Source: Deltaproteobacteria bacterium RBG_13_43_22
Lineage (GTDB): Bacteria > Desulfobacterota > RBG-13-43-22
DNA: 64,000 nucleotides
Assembly (NCBI GenBank): GCA_001797675.1
Contig: MGQB01000023.1
Span: 186,001-250,000, forward strand
Reading direction: 5' to 3'
Below the pieces are notes generated by a model, which worked only from the letters and a program-made list of their open reading frames with translations, did no database searches and was not told the origin of the DNA. A program made the position numbers and the translations under genes. Within the stretch, counting starts at the first letter, position 1. Each line of letters starts with the position of its first letter. Below are positions 1 to 12,606 of the stretch, piece by piece.

Positions 1-82
1 CTGTCCATGTTCCACATGGGATTGGGGATAAAGGATTGATCCCTTTTCCGCTGCAGCGGTGTTAACCTTTTTTCCCAATAAA

Positions 83-3363
<3,281 letters not shown>

Positions 3364-4137
3364 AATCAATTCCTTTTGTTTGGTTCCTTAATCCATAAAC
3401 AATTAATAGGGATCAAACCAGTTCCAAAAAATTAAGATTTTTAATACCCGATCAGAAAAACCCTGGTTGTTTAAATTTTGAGAGAATTTTTTTGAATCCT
3501 AGATTTAAGGATCAAAAAAAAATTCCCTGAAACTCTCCAAGAATATTTTGCAATAACTATACCTGAAAAAAAATACTTAAATGATAACAAAATGTTAAAT
3601 TAGTTATAGATATTACTTACCCTGATATGAGCCCCAAAAAGTCATTTTCTTGACATAAAAGCAGACCTGTTCCTCACTCGTTCTTCAATTTCAAAATATT
3701 AAACACCTTAGGGGCAAGCTTTCGCCGCCGCTCTTTTTTTAATTCGTTTTTCTAATAAATTAAAGAAACCTTCTTGAATCTTAACCTGTTATCGGGTTGT
3801 TAAGAATTTATCTTAAATAGGAAAAAAAGAGCCGGCCTGGCTGAATCCTGGTAATTTTTATTGAAATTCTTCTAAAATAATTTTCTTGACAATTCAGGAA
3901 GGCCCTCCTATTTTTAGTTCAATCCTTAAGGGGAGATATCCTTAATTGGAGTTGATTATTCCCTGAAGTCTGCCCAGGGATACAGGAAAATTTTAAAGGT
4001 AACAAACCATTTTTATTGCAGTTTCTCTCTCATACCCCGAAAAAAACTACGGGGTTGTTTCTCGCGGTCCATTTTCAAAAAACTCTTGTGAAACCAAAAG
4101 AAAAACCATCTCAAATAAAACCACGATTAAAAGGGAT
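3364..4137. other. Gene-free, AT-rich divergent intergenic region
   Basis: About 770 bases separate divergent cheA and the hybrid kinase gene. No open frame with coding character is visible. It is clearly more AT-rich than its neighbours, with many A and T runs. The features I can point to are a sigma70-like promoter at 3886-3914 facing right and a small inverted repeat, ACCCCG (4034-4039) with CGGGGT (4050-4055) around a 10-base A-rich loop. The predicted 5' leader of the kinase mRNA would be about 215 bases. Confidence 0.6.
3886..3914 (+). promoter_or_regulatory. Sigma70-like promoter for the hybrid kinase gene
   Basis: A perfect -35 box TTGACA (3886-3891), a 17-base spacer and a -10-like TATTTT (3909-3914) face the kinase gene that starts at 4138. 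The match is by eye only, and the long untranslated leader it implies is unexplained. Confidence 0.5.
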
Positions 4138-6126
4138 ATGCCTAATCCGGTAGACCAGAAAAAAAAGGAAATGCCGAAAGATCCATCCAACTCCATGGAA
4201 CGATACCGTGTTTTGTTTGAAAGTATCAGGCAGGGGGTTGTCTCTCAGGATCAGGACGGGAAGATCGTCTTGGTCAATCCGGCCGCCGAACGTATTCTCG
4301 GGATGCCTTTTCAGGAAATGAAAAACAAAACCTCTCTTGATCCTCGGCTGCAAACCATTCATGAGGACGGCTCCGATTTTCCGATGGATATGCACCCGGG
4401 TTGGATAGCCCTCAAAACCGGACAGAATGTAAAAGGAACGGTCATGGGGATTTTCAACCCCCGCGAAGGACGCCAACGCTGGTTAAACGTTAGTGCCGTC
4501 CCAATTATCACTCCCGGGGGAAAGCATCCTATCCGGGCATATATGATCTTTGACGATATTACCGACCTTAAACAAACTCAGTTACAATTAAAAGAGTCGG
4601 AAGAACGATACCAGAGCATGTTGGAAAACATGATCGACGGTTATTTCGAAGTGGATCTTAACGGTAATTTCCTTTTTTTTAATCAAGCCCTCCTTGAAAT
4701 TTCAGGCTATTCGTCGAATAAATTATCGAAGATGAACTTTAGGGAGTTGATGGACCAAGAAAACGCCCAGTGTTTTTTTGAGGCCTTCAATCAGGTCTTT
4801 GTTACCGGCCAGCCGGAAAAAGGACACGTCGGGGAATTAATCCGAAAAGGGGGGGATAAAAGGATCGTCGAGGTTTCATCCTCTCTGTTGATCGGCCCGG
4901 ATGGAGAGAAATGGGGCTTTCAGGGGATCGCCCGGGACATCACCGAGCAGCGTTCATTTGGAAAAGAAAAAGAGCGGTTGGAAGAAGAATTGAGGCAATT
5001 TCAAAAATTAGAGGCTATCGGACGCCTGGCAGGTGGGGTAGCCCACGATTTCAATAACCTTTTGACCGGGATCTCGGGCTACGCCCAACTTTTGTTGCCC
5101 AAAGCCGAGGATCATCCTGTTATTCAACGCGGCCTGAAACAAATCAGCGATCTCAGCGATCGCGCCGCGGACTTGACACGGCAACTCTTGGCCTTCAGCC
5201 GCAAACAACCGCTGTCGTCTGTGGTGGTCAATATGAATGCCCTGATTGAAAATCTATCCCGTATGCTGCGCCGGATTATCGGGGAAGACATTGTCCTGAA
5301 ATCTATGTTGGCCCCTGAGTTGTGGAATGTGTCCGTTGACCCGGGTCAAATGGAACAAATCCTGATGAACCTGGCCGTCAATGCCCGAGATGCCATGCCG
5401 CAAGGTGGAGAGATTATAATCAAAACCTCTAATATTGTCCTTGATCAAAAATTTGCCAAAATGCACGTTGGGGTGAAATCGGGTTTCTATATCGAACTGA
5501 TGTTTTCGGATACCGGCAAAGGAATGGATAAAGCGACCCAGGAAAGGATCTTTGAACCTTTTTTTACCACCAAAGAGCCGGGGAAAGGAACCGGCCTTGG
5601 CCTTTCCACGGTCTATGGTATTATCAAGCAGCATAAAGGCAATATCTGGGTCCGAAGTAAAATACGTCAGGGGACAACCTTTGAAATCTTCCTTCCCCGT
5701 GCTGCCGGGCCAGCCGCAGAATTGGGCCGGAAAAGGGATACCAAAATCATGCCCAAAGGGACGGAAACCATTCTGGTGGTAGAAGATGAGGAAGCAGTCC
5801 GAAATTTTGTCCACCAGGTTCTTGAAGGACAAGGATACCGGGTCTTTACAGCTCCCTCGCCTGAAGAGGCGAAAGAGATCTTCGAAAGAAAAGGGTGGGA
5901 AGTGGCCCTACTTTTGACCGACGTGGTTATGCCTGGCGAAAATGGATTTGAGCTGTATAAAAAATTGACCAGCCGTCGACCTTCTTTGAAGGTATTGTAT
6001 ATGTCCGGTTATGCCATGGATACGCTTATCCAAGAAGGGGAAATGAGCCCCGATATACCCATACTCCAGAAACCGTTCCCTCCGAAAGTACTGACTAATA
6101 AGGTAAGAGAGATCTTGGATGCTTAA
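4138..6126 (+). CDS. PAS-PAS hybrid sensor histidine kinase with C-terminal receiver
   Basis: This is a probably soluble two-component sensor kinase. There is no transmembrane segment or signal peptide. Two PAS domains occupy about residues 20-145 and 150-275. They are followed by a HisKA domain of the GGVAHDFNN type (phospho-histidine about H303) and an HATPase domain with an N box (NLAVNARDAMP) and G boxes (FSDTGKGMD, GKGTGLGLSTVYG). A receiver domain lies at about 545-660, with the acidic EDEEA motif and phospho-acceptor aspartate in TDVVMPGENG. Sensor and receiver in one chain imply a phosphorelay or an internal regulatory receiver. The final 4 bases overlap the stop of convergent motB. 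Its target is unknown; the chemotaxis and motility neighbours are only suggestive. Confidence 0.92.
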   Translation: MPNPVDQKKKEMPKDPSNSMERYRVLFESIRQGVVSQDQDGKIVLVNPAAERILGMPFQEMKNKTSLDPRLQTIHEDGSDFPMDMHPGWIALKTGQNVKGTVMGIFNPREGRQRWLNVSAVPIITPGGKHPIRAYMIFDDITDLKQTQLQLKESEERYQSMLENMIDGYFEVDLNGNFLFFNQALLEISGYSSNKLSKMNFRELMDQENAQCFFEAFNQVFVTGQPEKGHVGELIRKGGDKRIVEVSSSLLIGPDGEKWGFQGIARDITEQRSFGKEKERLEEELRQFQKLEAIGRLAGGVAHDFNNLLTGISGYAQLLLPKAEDHPVIQRGLKQISDLSDRAADLTRQLLAFSRKQPLSSVVVNMNALIENLSRMLRRIIGEDIVLKSMLAPELWNVSVDPGQMEQILMNLAVNARDAMPQGGEIIIKTSNIVLDQKFAKMHVGVKSGFYIELMFSDTGKGMDKATQERIFEPFFTTKEPGKGTGLGLSTVYGIIKQHKGNIWVRSKIRQGTTFEIFLPRAAGPAAELGRKRDTKIMPKGTETILVVEDEEAVRNFVHQVLEGQGYRVFTAPSPEEAKEIFERKGWEVALLLTDVVMPGENGFELYKKLTSRRPSLKVLYMSGYAMDTLIQEGEMSPDIPILQKPFPPKVLTNKVREILDA

Positions 6127-6836
6127 GTCGCCTGATGATCTCTAAGCCTTATTTCCACTCTCCTGTTGTGTGCCCTCTGTTCAGGGGTCATATTTGGGAA
6201 TAGCGGCCGCTGTTCTGCATTTCCTGTAATGATAAACCGGGCCGGATCCAATCCGTGGCCGCTGATCAGGTATTTTAACACACTGGTCGCCCTGGCAACA
6301 GACAGTTCCCAATTGGAAGGATATTGGGCGGTATTGATCGGCAGGTCGTCGGTATGCCCGTCTATCTCAACTTGAAAGGAAGGGTACCTTTTAATGATTC
6401 CGGCAACCGTATCCAGGATCGGTTGTGAACCTTCGAGTATGGCCGCCTCCCCGGTATGGAAGGTAACGTTTTCTTTTATGATAATAAGAAGTTCTTGTTC
6501 CCCGGCTTGGATCGTGACCTGATCGTCTAAACCCAATCCCATCAACGTTGCCCCCATCTCTTTCTGGATTGTTTTCATGGGGTTTTTCGTTTGGGGATTG
6601 GGGACCAGGGCAGATAGGGTGGAACTTGAATTAATAGCAATCGGAGACTCTTTTTTCTTTCCAGGCACCCTGGACATGGCAAAAAAAATGATAAAAAAAA
6701 CCAGTAACAATGAAAGCAGATCGCTTAAGGTAATCAGCCAATTGTGATCGGCATCCACCGAGTCGGCAGAAGCTTCAACCATTTTCTGATAGCGGCCTTC
6801 TCTGTACAAATTTTTTTTCTCCGATATCCCGTTCAT
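6123..6836 (-). CDS. motB: MotB-like flagellar stator protein (OmpA/MotB family)
   Basis: This is the peptidoglycan-anchored stator subunit of the flagellar motor. After a short cytoplasmic N-terminus there is a single membrane helix (LSDLLSLLLVFFIIFFAMSR, about residues 37-56). Its leading Asp in LSDLLSL is at the position of the conserved ion-binding aspartate. The periplasmic C-terminal domain carries the OmpA-like peptidoglycan-binding signature EIDGHTDDLPIN...NWELSVARA (about 155-190). At 237 residues it is a typical short MotB. It lies 45 bases downstream of motA on the same strand, as expected for a stator pair. A GGGGGA element precedes the ATG. Which ion it uses cannot be read from the sequence with confidence. 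Confidence 0.93.
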   Translation of the reverse strand: MNGISEKKNLYREGRYQKMVEASADSVDADHNWLITLSDLLSLLLVFFIIFFAMSRVPGKKKESPIAINSSSTLSALVPNPQTKNPMKTIQKEMGATLMGLGLDDQVTIQAGEQELLIIIKENVTFHTGEAAILEGSQPILDTVAGIIKRYPSFQVEIDGHTDDLPINTAQYPSNWELSVARATSVLKYLISGHGLDPARFIITGNAEQRPLFPNMTPEQRAHNRRVEIRLRDHQAT

Positions 6837-6881
6837 GCTTTAATTCCCCCGAATAATCCGTTCAGCCTCATGTTGAAAAAT

Positions 6882-7682
6882 CTACAGGCCGATTTTTATT
6901 TCACCCCAGGCTATATTCTTTCCGATTGAAGAAGCCTGCGTTTCTTTTAGCCCGCACGCCCCGGCCAGCTTTTCTTCGATTCTAAGAGGATGTTCCCTTT
7001 CACTAATGGATATAAGACCTTCAATAGTCATCGTCATCAACGATTCGTTGAGGATGGCCTTTTCTTTTAATTTGGCAGAAAGGGGAAGCATAATCAGATT
7101 AGAAATAATAACCCCATAAAAAGTGGCCATCAGGGCCACAGCCATCATCGGAGTCATGGTTTCTACGGATTGAAAGTGATCAAACATCTTAATCAGGCTG
7201 ATAATCGTCCCGGCCAAACCCAAGGCTGGGGTCAACCTGGCCAGGGTCTTCAGTATATTTTGACTCAAATTGTGGTTGACGATCTGGTCGGCCATCTCAC
7301 GCTCTAAAACATTTTTTATTTCCTCTATCGGATGTTGATTGATCAACAGATGGATTCCCAGTCTGAAGAAATTGTTCTTGATCTCGGGCTGACGTCGTTC
7401 CAACTCCCGAATATGCCCCCGTTTGTAAATCCCAGCCACCATCAGGATATCCTTCAGCACAGTGGAACGGTCTTCTTTGTCTCCAAAGGCCTCTTTAACA
7501 TGAATAAAGGCGGCCTTGATCCTTTGAGATGGAAACCCGATAAACAAACCAAGCAGTGTCCCGCTGCCGATGATCAAAAGGGCATCAAGATTGAAAAACA
7601 TTTCCGCCCCGGTATCTCGAATAATGGGCAGTATAAAGAAGAAGATTCCGACCGAGACGATTAAGGTTATTAGAGGGTTCAT
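6882..7682 (-). CDS. motA: MotA-like flagellar stator protein (MotA/TolQ/ExbB family)
   Basis: This is the proton- or sodium-channel stator subunit that works with MotB. Hydrophobic segments are visible near residues 3-20, 32-50, 145-165 and 180-202, matching the four-helix MotA pattern. The motif ALGLAGTIISLIKMFDHFQ and the following MMAVALMATFYGVIISNLIMLPLSAKL are typical of helices 3 and 4. The length (266) is in the normal range. A clear AGGAGG lies 6 bases before the ATG. It is first of the motA-motB pair. Confidence 0.93.
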   Translation of the reverse strand: MNPLITLIVSVGIFFFILPIIRDTGAEMFFNLDALLIIGSGTLLGLFIGFPSQRIKAAFIHVKEAFGDKEDRSTVLKDILMVAGIYKRGHIRELERRQPEIKNNFFRLGIHLLINQHPIEEIKNVLEREMADQIVNHNLSQNILKTLARLTPALGLAGTIISLIKMFDHFQSVETMTPMMAVALMATFYGVIISNLIMLPLSAKLKEKAILNESLMTMTIEGLISISEREHPLRIEEKLAGACGLKETQASSIGKNIAWGEIKIGL

Positions 7683-7968
7683 GTTGTTCCTCCTAATTTA
7701 TATTGATTTTGAAAAAGACGGCAATGGTTGCGCTTTTAAAGAAGCAATCCGCATGCCAGGGAAACCGAATCTAACGGATCCCGGTAAAAGCATCAGAACT
7801 GGGCAGTTAAAAATATTTTTGATGGAAAAGCCAAGCGAAAAAGGGGGAAAATTTTTCCCGCAGAGGAAAATTTTTAGAGGGTCGTGACCGGTCTCAGAAG
7901 GGAATGGATGATTTAAATTACCGGTTGAACAAAAATATCCCCCACCGACAGAGGGACCGATGGACTTT

Positions 7969-8244
7969 TTACAAAGCCGTTAATACCTTATTGTTCATTT
8001 TATAAATGAAGACCAATATTTCGGCCACTGCTTTGTATAGGGATGGGGGGATTTCTTCATAACAATCCAAATTAGAAAGAATTTCAATAAGATGTTGGTC
8101 CTCTCTCAAGGGAATATTGTGCTCTCTGGCCGTCTGGATGATCTTTTCAGCCAGCCAGCCGCTGCCCTTGGCGACAAGGCGAGGGGCTGAGTCCTTCTCG
8201 GGTTGATATTTCAGGGCGGCGGCTCTCTTAAGATCATTTTTCAT
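7969..8244 (-). CDS. Stand-alone FlhB C-terminal-domain protein (EscU/YscU/FlhB family)
   Basis: This 91-residue protein corresponds to the cytoplasmic export-switch domain of FlhB/YscU only: KYQPEKDSAPRLVAKGSGWLA, then REHNIPLREDQHLIEIL and EEIPPSLYKAVAEILVF. The membrane part and the NPTH autocleavage motif are absent; only AAALKY remains where NPTHYAVALKY would be. The open frame extends upstream to 8295, but the ATG at 8244 lies 4 bases after the stop of the upstream FliK-like gene and fits the family N-terminus. Comparable free-standing FlhB C-terminal paralogues are known beside FliK-like genes (the ylqG-ylqH pair in Bacillus). A role in flagellar export switching is likely but not proven. 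Confidence 0.85.
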   Translation of the reverse strand: MKNDLKRAAALKYQPEKDSAPRLVAKGSGWLAEKIIQTAREHNIPLREDQHLIEILSNLDCYEEIPPSLYKAVAEILVFIYKMNNKVLTAL

Positions 8245-8248
8245 ATGG

Positions 8249-9616
8249 TCAAACCCGGATACTGATGATCGTCTCTTCAGACTCAACAAAGTCAAAAGGA
8301 TCTGGAAGATTTTCGCTTCTCCCCAGCAAGGAGATATTTTTAAGGTTTAACCCCTCTCGGCTGAAATTTTTTCTTAGTTCTTCCAGATGAGTTTGGATCA
8401 TGGCCTTCAGGTCAAGTTGGTCGACCTGAAAAGTCATAAAAAAATCCCGGTCCTGCATAAAAATAAAGACCGAAATCGGCCCCAGTTTTTCCAAATCCAG
8501 ATGGATCGCGCAGGAATAGGATGTCCCTCGCGATTGTTGCCTCCTCTTGAATACCAACTCCCCCCGTTTTAATTCAGCCCAACAAACTGGTAAAAAGGAA
8601 TAAAAAGAGTCGGAAATTTTTGACAGCAGTTGATACGTCTCAACATCTTTCAAGAGGGTTTCAATCCTTCCCTGGGTTTTCTGAAAAGGCCCCACCTCTT
8701 TCCCTAAAGTTTTTTCTAATCCCCCCAGGATTTTTCCAATTAAACCGGGAGAATTCTGGGGTTCACCTTTTTGTCCAAGCATTGCTTTAAGTTGCAATAA
8801 AATAGACTTGATATCATTTTTTATTTTAGCATTATTTAAAATCAGAACGTCATTATCGTTCGAGTTGACAAAAGCCCTTAATTTGCTTTCTAAAACAACC
8901 CCGGAGTTTTCCAGTGCCGTCTTAAGTTGTTCGGCGTTGAACCTTTCCCCAAAAAATAATTGCGCACCCTTTAAGCCTTGAACCAAATCGGGAATATTTA
9001 ATCCTTCAGGTAACTGGGTGGGTAATTGAGCAATTTTCGTCTGAATATCTTGGCCTGATCCTTTCAGGGAAAATTGCAGCAGTTGTTGAATTTGATTTCT
9101 CAATCCCCGTGACAGCGATTGTATGTTCGAAGGAAGAGCCTTCAAAAGACCTTCTAAAAGACCGCGAATTTTTTGAACATCTAGGGATCGTGGAACCAGG
9201 ATTGATCCGGGATCTTTACCCTCTTCTATTCCCGGTCCATTATTTTTTAAGATCAGATCTGAAAGCTTCTTGGTGAGATCCTCAATCTTTTCTAAATCAA
9301 AACCTAAAGAAGTTTTGGCCTGTGATTGCCTGCCTTCAGGCCCGGTTTTGCTGTTTAGAAATTGGAAGGCCAGTTCCCCGCCCTCGCCGCTCTGGCCCAA
9401 TACCTTCAAGAATAAGGTCTCTTGTTTCTCAAAATTCAAATTAGTTCTGGCCGGTAAATATCCTCCCTTTACTTTAAGGGTCAGCCCCCCGTATGGAAAA
9501 ATATCAACCACTTGTCCCTCAATTATTTCCCCCAGCCGAAGAGGGATCTCTTTTCCAACCGGTTTTAAAAGAGTAATGATCTGCCCGGATAACGGGGATT
9601 CTGGAATATAAAGCAT
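8249..9616 (-). CDS. FliK-like flagellar hook-length control family protein
   Basis: A 455-residue protein with a low-complexity N-terminal and middle part rich in Leu, Gln, Lys and Gly. Its C-terminal domain (about 340-450: WAELKRGELVFKRR...LDLEKLGPISVFIFMQDRDFFMTFQVD...HLEELRKNFSREGLNLKNISLL) resembles the FliK C-terminal domain that contacts FlhB. It is followed after 4 bases by the stand-alone FlhB-domain gene, which supports a role in substrate switching of the export apparatus. It has no signal peptide. It may be a FliK paralogue rather than the main hook-length ruler, because no hook genes lie beside it. Confidence 0.75.
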   Translation of the reverse strand: MLYIPESPLSGQIITLLKPVGKEIPLRLGEIIEGQVVDIFPYGGLTLKVKGGYLPARTNLNFEKQETLFLKVLGQSGEGGELAFQFLNSKTGPEGRQSQAKTSLGFDLEKIEDLTKKLSDLILKNNGPGIEEGKDPGSILVPRSLDVQKIRGLLEGLLKALPSNIQSLSRGLRNQIQQLLQFSLKGSGQDIQTKIAQLPTQLPEGLNIPDLVQGLKGAQLFFGERFNAEQLKTALENSGVVLESKLRAFVNSNDNDVLILNNAKIKNDIKSILLQLKAMLGQKGEPQNSPGLIGKILGGLEKTLGKEVGPFQKTQGRIETLLKDVETYQLLSKISDSFYSFLPVCWAELKRGELVFKRRQQSRGTSYSCAIHLDLEKLGPISVFIFMQDRDFFMTFQVDQLDLKAMIQTHLEELRKNFSREGLNLKNISLLGRSENLPDPFDFVESEETIISIRV

Positions 9617-9963
9617 TTAAATAACTCTTCTTTTCATTAAGAAAATCTGGAAAATTCCATTAATTTCTATCAAGCATAAAATATTTTCCAGCTTATTAAC
9701 TGAGCATGAATAAGCTGGATAGTTTTTTTATCGGTAACTAACGGATAAAACTGAAATTGAGAGTAAATGGACCATTGTCCTGGTTTAACATTTTCCTTGC
9801 CTTTATCGCTCAAACTGTTATCATTTGTGCCGGTGAACAGTGACTTTCGTTCCAAATACCGGGTTGAGACCTTTTCCCGGGGCGTCAGGAGAATCCTGAT
9901 CATCAGGAGCGCCGTCTCAATTAAAGCACTGCTCACCATTTCTATTTTTAAAGGAGATTTATC
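9617..9963. other. Divergent intergenic region upstream of the cyclophilin gene
   Basis: No gene is visible in these 347 bases. Just before the cyclophilin gene is a compact set of overlapping palindromes at 9881-9913: TCAGGA-GAA-TCCTGA (9885-9899) overlaps CCTGAT-C-ATCAGG, flanked by GGCG and CGCC. It could be an operator or an RNA hairpin in the leader. A perfect ribosome binding site, AAAGGAG, lies at the right end. Nothing else is supportable. Confidence 0.45.
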
Positions 9964-10446
9964 ATGGCCACCCGCCAAGCTGTCATTCAAACCAACAATG
10001 GGACCATCCGCTTTGAATTGTTGGAAGCCGATGCTCCTAAAACGACCGAAAATTTTATCTCCCTGGCCGACAAGGGCTACTATGATGGAGTCATCTTCCA
10101 CCGGGTCATCAAAGGGTTTATGATCCAGGGCGGGGACCCAACCGGAACCGGACGGGGGGGTCAGTCCATCTGGGGTGGCCGCTTTAATGATGAGATCAAT
10201 CCCTCTTCGGAACTTTACCGGCACGGCTACCCGACCGGGACCGTGGCCATGGCCAATGCCGGTCCAAACACCAACGGTTCGCAATTCTTTATCATGCATA
10301 TAGATTATCCGCTGCCCCCCAACTATACCATCTTCGGACGGATCACGGAGGGACAGGAAATCATCAATGTCATTGCTTGCTGTCCAACAGACCAGCAGGA
10401 TCGGCCTCTTTCTCCGGTGATCATGGAAAAAGTAACCATTGAATAA
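9964..10446 (+). CDS. Cyclophilin-type peptidyl-prolyl cis-trans isomerase
   Basis: This enzyme catalyses cis-trans isomerisation of proline peptide bonds. The 160-residue protein is a single cyclophilin domain with the active-site stretch FHRVIKGFMIQGGDPTGTG (about residues 45-65), in which the arginine is catalytic, and MANAGPNTNGSQFFI (about 95-110). There is no signal peptide, so it acts in the cytoplasm. The start is fixed by AAAGGAG 8 bases before the ATG. It appears to be monocistronic, with a hairpin region after it. Confidence 0.93.
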   Translation: MATRQAVIQTNNGTIRFELLEADAPKTTENFISLADKGYYDGVIFHRVIKGFMIQGGDPTGTGRGGQSIWGGRFNDEINPSSELYRHGYPTGTVAMANAGPNTNGSQFFIMHIDYPLPPNYTIFGRITEGQEIINVIACCPTDQQDRPLSPVIMEKVTIE

Positions 10447-10513
10447 AGGAACCACAAAAAAGTTAAACCCATTGGTTGGCCACAGTCCCATACAGAATCA
10501 TGGGACCAGGCCT

Positions 10514-10552
10514 GTCGGGTAAAAATTATTACGATAAACCCGACTATTTTTG
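10514..10552 (+). terminator. Probable terminator after the cyclophilin gene
   Basis: The inverted repeat GTCGGGT (10514-10520) and ACCCGAC (10538-10544) encloses a 17-base loop and is followed at once by TATTTTTGT. The stem is short and the loop large, so strength is uncertain. Confidence 0.45.
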
Positions 10553-10578
10553 TCCGGCATTTTTCGGCCGGACAAAAA
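10547..10578. repeat. Perfect 12-bp inverted repeat upstream of typA
   Basis: TTTTTGTCCGGC (10547-10558) and GCCGGACAAAAA (10567-10578) pair perfectly around an 8-base loop. Its arms run T-to-A outwards, so neither strand has a T tract after the stem. It is therefore not a classical intrinsic terminator. It may be a transcript-stabilising hairpin or an operator for typA. Confidence 0.6.
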
Positions 10579-10651
10579 GTGAGCAGTTGATTGTGTCAGT
10601 TCAAGGCAAAAATATTATTTTCTGAGTCTTTTAGGTTAGGATAATTTCATT

Positions 10652-12436
10652 ATGCCTACACGTCAGGATTTACGTAATTTGGCCATCATTGCCCATGTAG
10701 ATCACGGCAAGACCACTTTGGTGGACGCCATGCTCTGGCAAAGCGGTGTCTTCCGGCAAAATCAGCAGGTGGTTGATCGGGTTATGGACAGCCTCGATCT
10801 TGAAAGAGAAAAAGGCATCACCATTATGGCTAAAAACACGGCCATTGTCTTTAAAGGAGTCAAAATCAACATCGTTGATACTCCCGGACACGCTGACTTC
10901 GGCGGGGAGGTGGAAAGAACCTTGAATATGGTGGATGGGGTCATGCTCCTGGTGGATGCCACCGAAGGTCCCCTGCCACAAACCCGCTTTGTTCTGGGCA
11001 AGGCCCTGGAACGGAGACTTCCCCCTATTGTGGTCATTAATAAAATCGACCGGCCCGATCGGCGTATCAAGGAAGTCCTGAATGAAATTTACGATCTTTT
11101 CATCGATCTGGAGGCCGCCGAAGAGCAGCTTGATTTCCCAGTTCTTTATACCAACGCTCGGTCGGGTATCGCCCTGACCGATCCGGAAGATCAAGGGCAA
11201 GACCTGGTTCCTTTATTTGAATCCATTTTGGAAGCCATTCCCGCACCTGCTTGTGACCCGGAGGCCCCTTTACAGTTCCTGGTCACCAACCTGGATTACA
11301 GCGACTATGTCGGACGGATTGCGGTCGGCAAAATAGTCAGTGGCCATTTAAAACTGCGTCAGGAGGTGGCTGTCCTCAAAGGGGGGGAGATGACCGGCAA
11401 AGCGGTCCTCAGCCAGGTATATACCTATGAAGGGCTCAACCGGGTGGAACAAGAGCTTATTGAGGCAGGAGATATCGCTGCCGTGGCCGGAGTGGCTGAG
11501 GTTTTTATCGGTGACACCCTGGGCGATCCCGATGATCCCAGACCTTTGCCGAGTATCACGGTAGAAGAACCGACGCTCTCTATGGTTTTTTCCGTCAATA
11601 CCTCTCCCCTGGCCGGCAAAGAAGGACGACTCTTAACCTCCCGACACATCAAAGAACGGCTGGACAAGGAACTGCTTTATAATGTCAGTATAAGCGTTGA
11701 AGAAGCGGAAAACCGGGATTCCTTTAAAGTCAGCGCCCGAGGGGAACTGCAGTTGGCCGTCTTGGTGGAAATGATGCGCCGGGAAGGTTTCGAACTTTCT
11801 CTTTCCAAACCGAAGATTATCACCCGTCAGATCGAAGGGAAACTTATGGAACCCCTGGAATTGGCTGTAGTGGATATACCTGAAGGTTACGTCGGCGTGG
11901 TCAGTGAGAAACTAAATGCCCGGCGCGGCCGGATGACCAAGATGATCAACCACGGCTCCGGCCGGGTGCGTCTGGAATTTGAAATCCCTTCCCGGGGATT
12001 GATCGGTTTTCGAAGCCAGTTTTTAACCGATACGCGGGGCACCGGGTTGTTTAATACCCTGGTCATCGGTCACACCCCTTATGCCGGGGACATTCCCTCC
12101 AGGCCGAACGGCGTTTTGGTTTCCGACCGGGCGGTAAAAGCGGTAGCCTATGCCATCTTTCACCTCCAGCCCAGAGGGATTATTTTTGTCAGTCCGGGGG
12201 ATCCGGTCTATGCCGGGATGATCATCGGAGAAAATTCGCGGCCCGAGGACCTCTGGGTCAACATCACCAAAGAAAAAAAGTTGACCAATATCCGGGCCGC
12301 CGGAGCCGACGAGGCCTTGCGTCTGGTCCCCCCAAGGCGCTTCACTCTGGAACAGGCCATGGAGTATATCAATGACGATGAACAGGTGGAAGTAACCCCC
12401 CTTTCCATCCGTTTGCGTAAAACGAAGACCCGATAA
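10652..12436 (+). CDS. typA: Translational GTPase TypA/BipA
   Basis: This is a ribosome-associated GTPase of the EF-G/LepA superfamily, involved in ribosome assembly and stress adaptation. The G domain is at the N-terminus: P loop [10 protein letters not shown] (about 13-22), the switch region [21 protein letters not shown] (about 76-89) and NKIDRPDRR (about 130). Domain II, an EF-G-like domain III/V pair and the BipA-specific C-terminal domain ([21 protein letters not shown] onward) follow. The 594 residues are close to the family norm. The start ATG follows AGGATAA. It appears monocistronic. Confidence 0.97.
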   Translation: MPTRQDLRNLAIIAHVDHGKTTLVDAMLWQSGVFRQNQQVVDRVMDSLDLEREKGITIMAKNTAIVFKGVKINIVDTPGHADFGGEVERTLNMVDGVMLLVDATEGPLPQTRFVLGKALERRLPPIVVINKIDRPDRRIKEVLNEIYDLFIDLEAAEEQLDFPVLYTNARSGIALTDPEDQGQDLVPLFESILEAIPAPACDPEAPLQFLVTNLDYSDYVGRIAVGKIVSGHLKLRQEVAVLKGGEMTGKAVLSQVYTYEGLNRVEQELIEAGDIAAVAGVAEVFIGDTLGDPDDPRPLPSITVEEPTLSMVFSVNTSPLAGKEGRLLTSRHIKERLDKELLYNVSISVEEAENRDSFKVSARGELQLAVLVEMMRREGFELSLSKPKIITRQIEGKLMEPLELAVVDIPEGYVGVVSEKLNARRGRMTKMINHGSGRVRLEFEIPSRGLIGFRSQFLTDTRGTGLFNTLVIGHTPYAGDIPSRPNGVLVSDRAVKAVAYAIFHLQPRGIIFVSPGDPVYAGMIIGENSRPEDLWVNITKEKKLTNIRAAGADEALRLVPPRRFTLEQAMEYINDDEQVEVTPLSIRLRKTKTR

Positions 12437-12606
12437 GAAAAATATAAATTTCGTTACCCTCAACCCTGTCGGAAGTAATGACTAAACAAATAATCCGGCT
12501 ATTTTCTATTATTGAGTCACCTTCCTATTGACTTCCTCCTTAAATGAGATAAAAATCAGGTTATCAGTGCAGTTTAAATAATTATATATTCCCTGGGATA
12601 AAAAAT

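Noticed and set aside
9670-10491. 273-codon open frame on the minus strand across the cyclophilin gene
   Set aside because: It lies antisense to the cyclophilin gene, has no ribosome binding site and no protein-like features, so it is a shadow.
10547-10578. Rho-independent terminator
   Set aside because: The 12-bp stem is strong, but its flanks end in A runs on both strands, so a T tract is missing.
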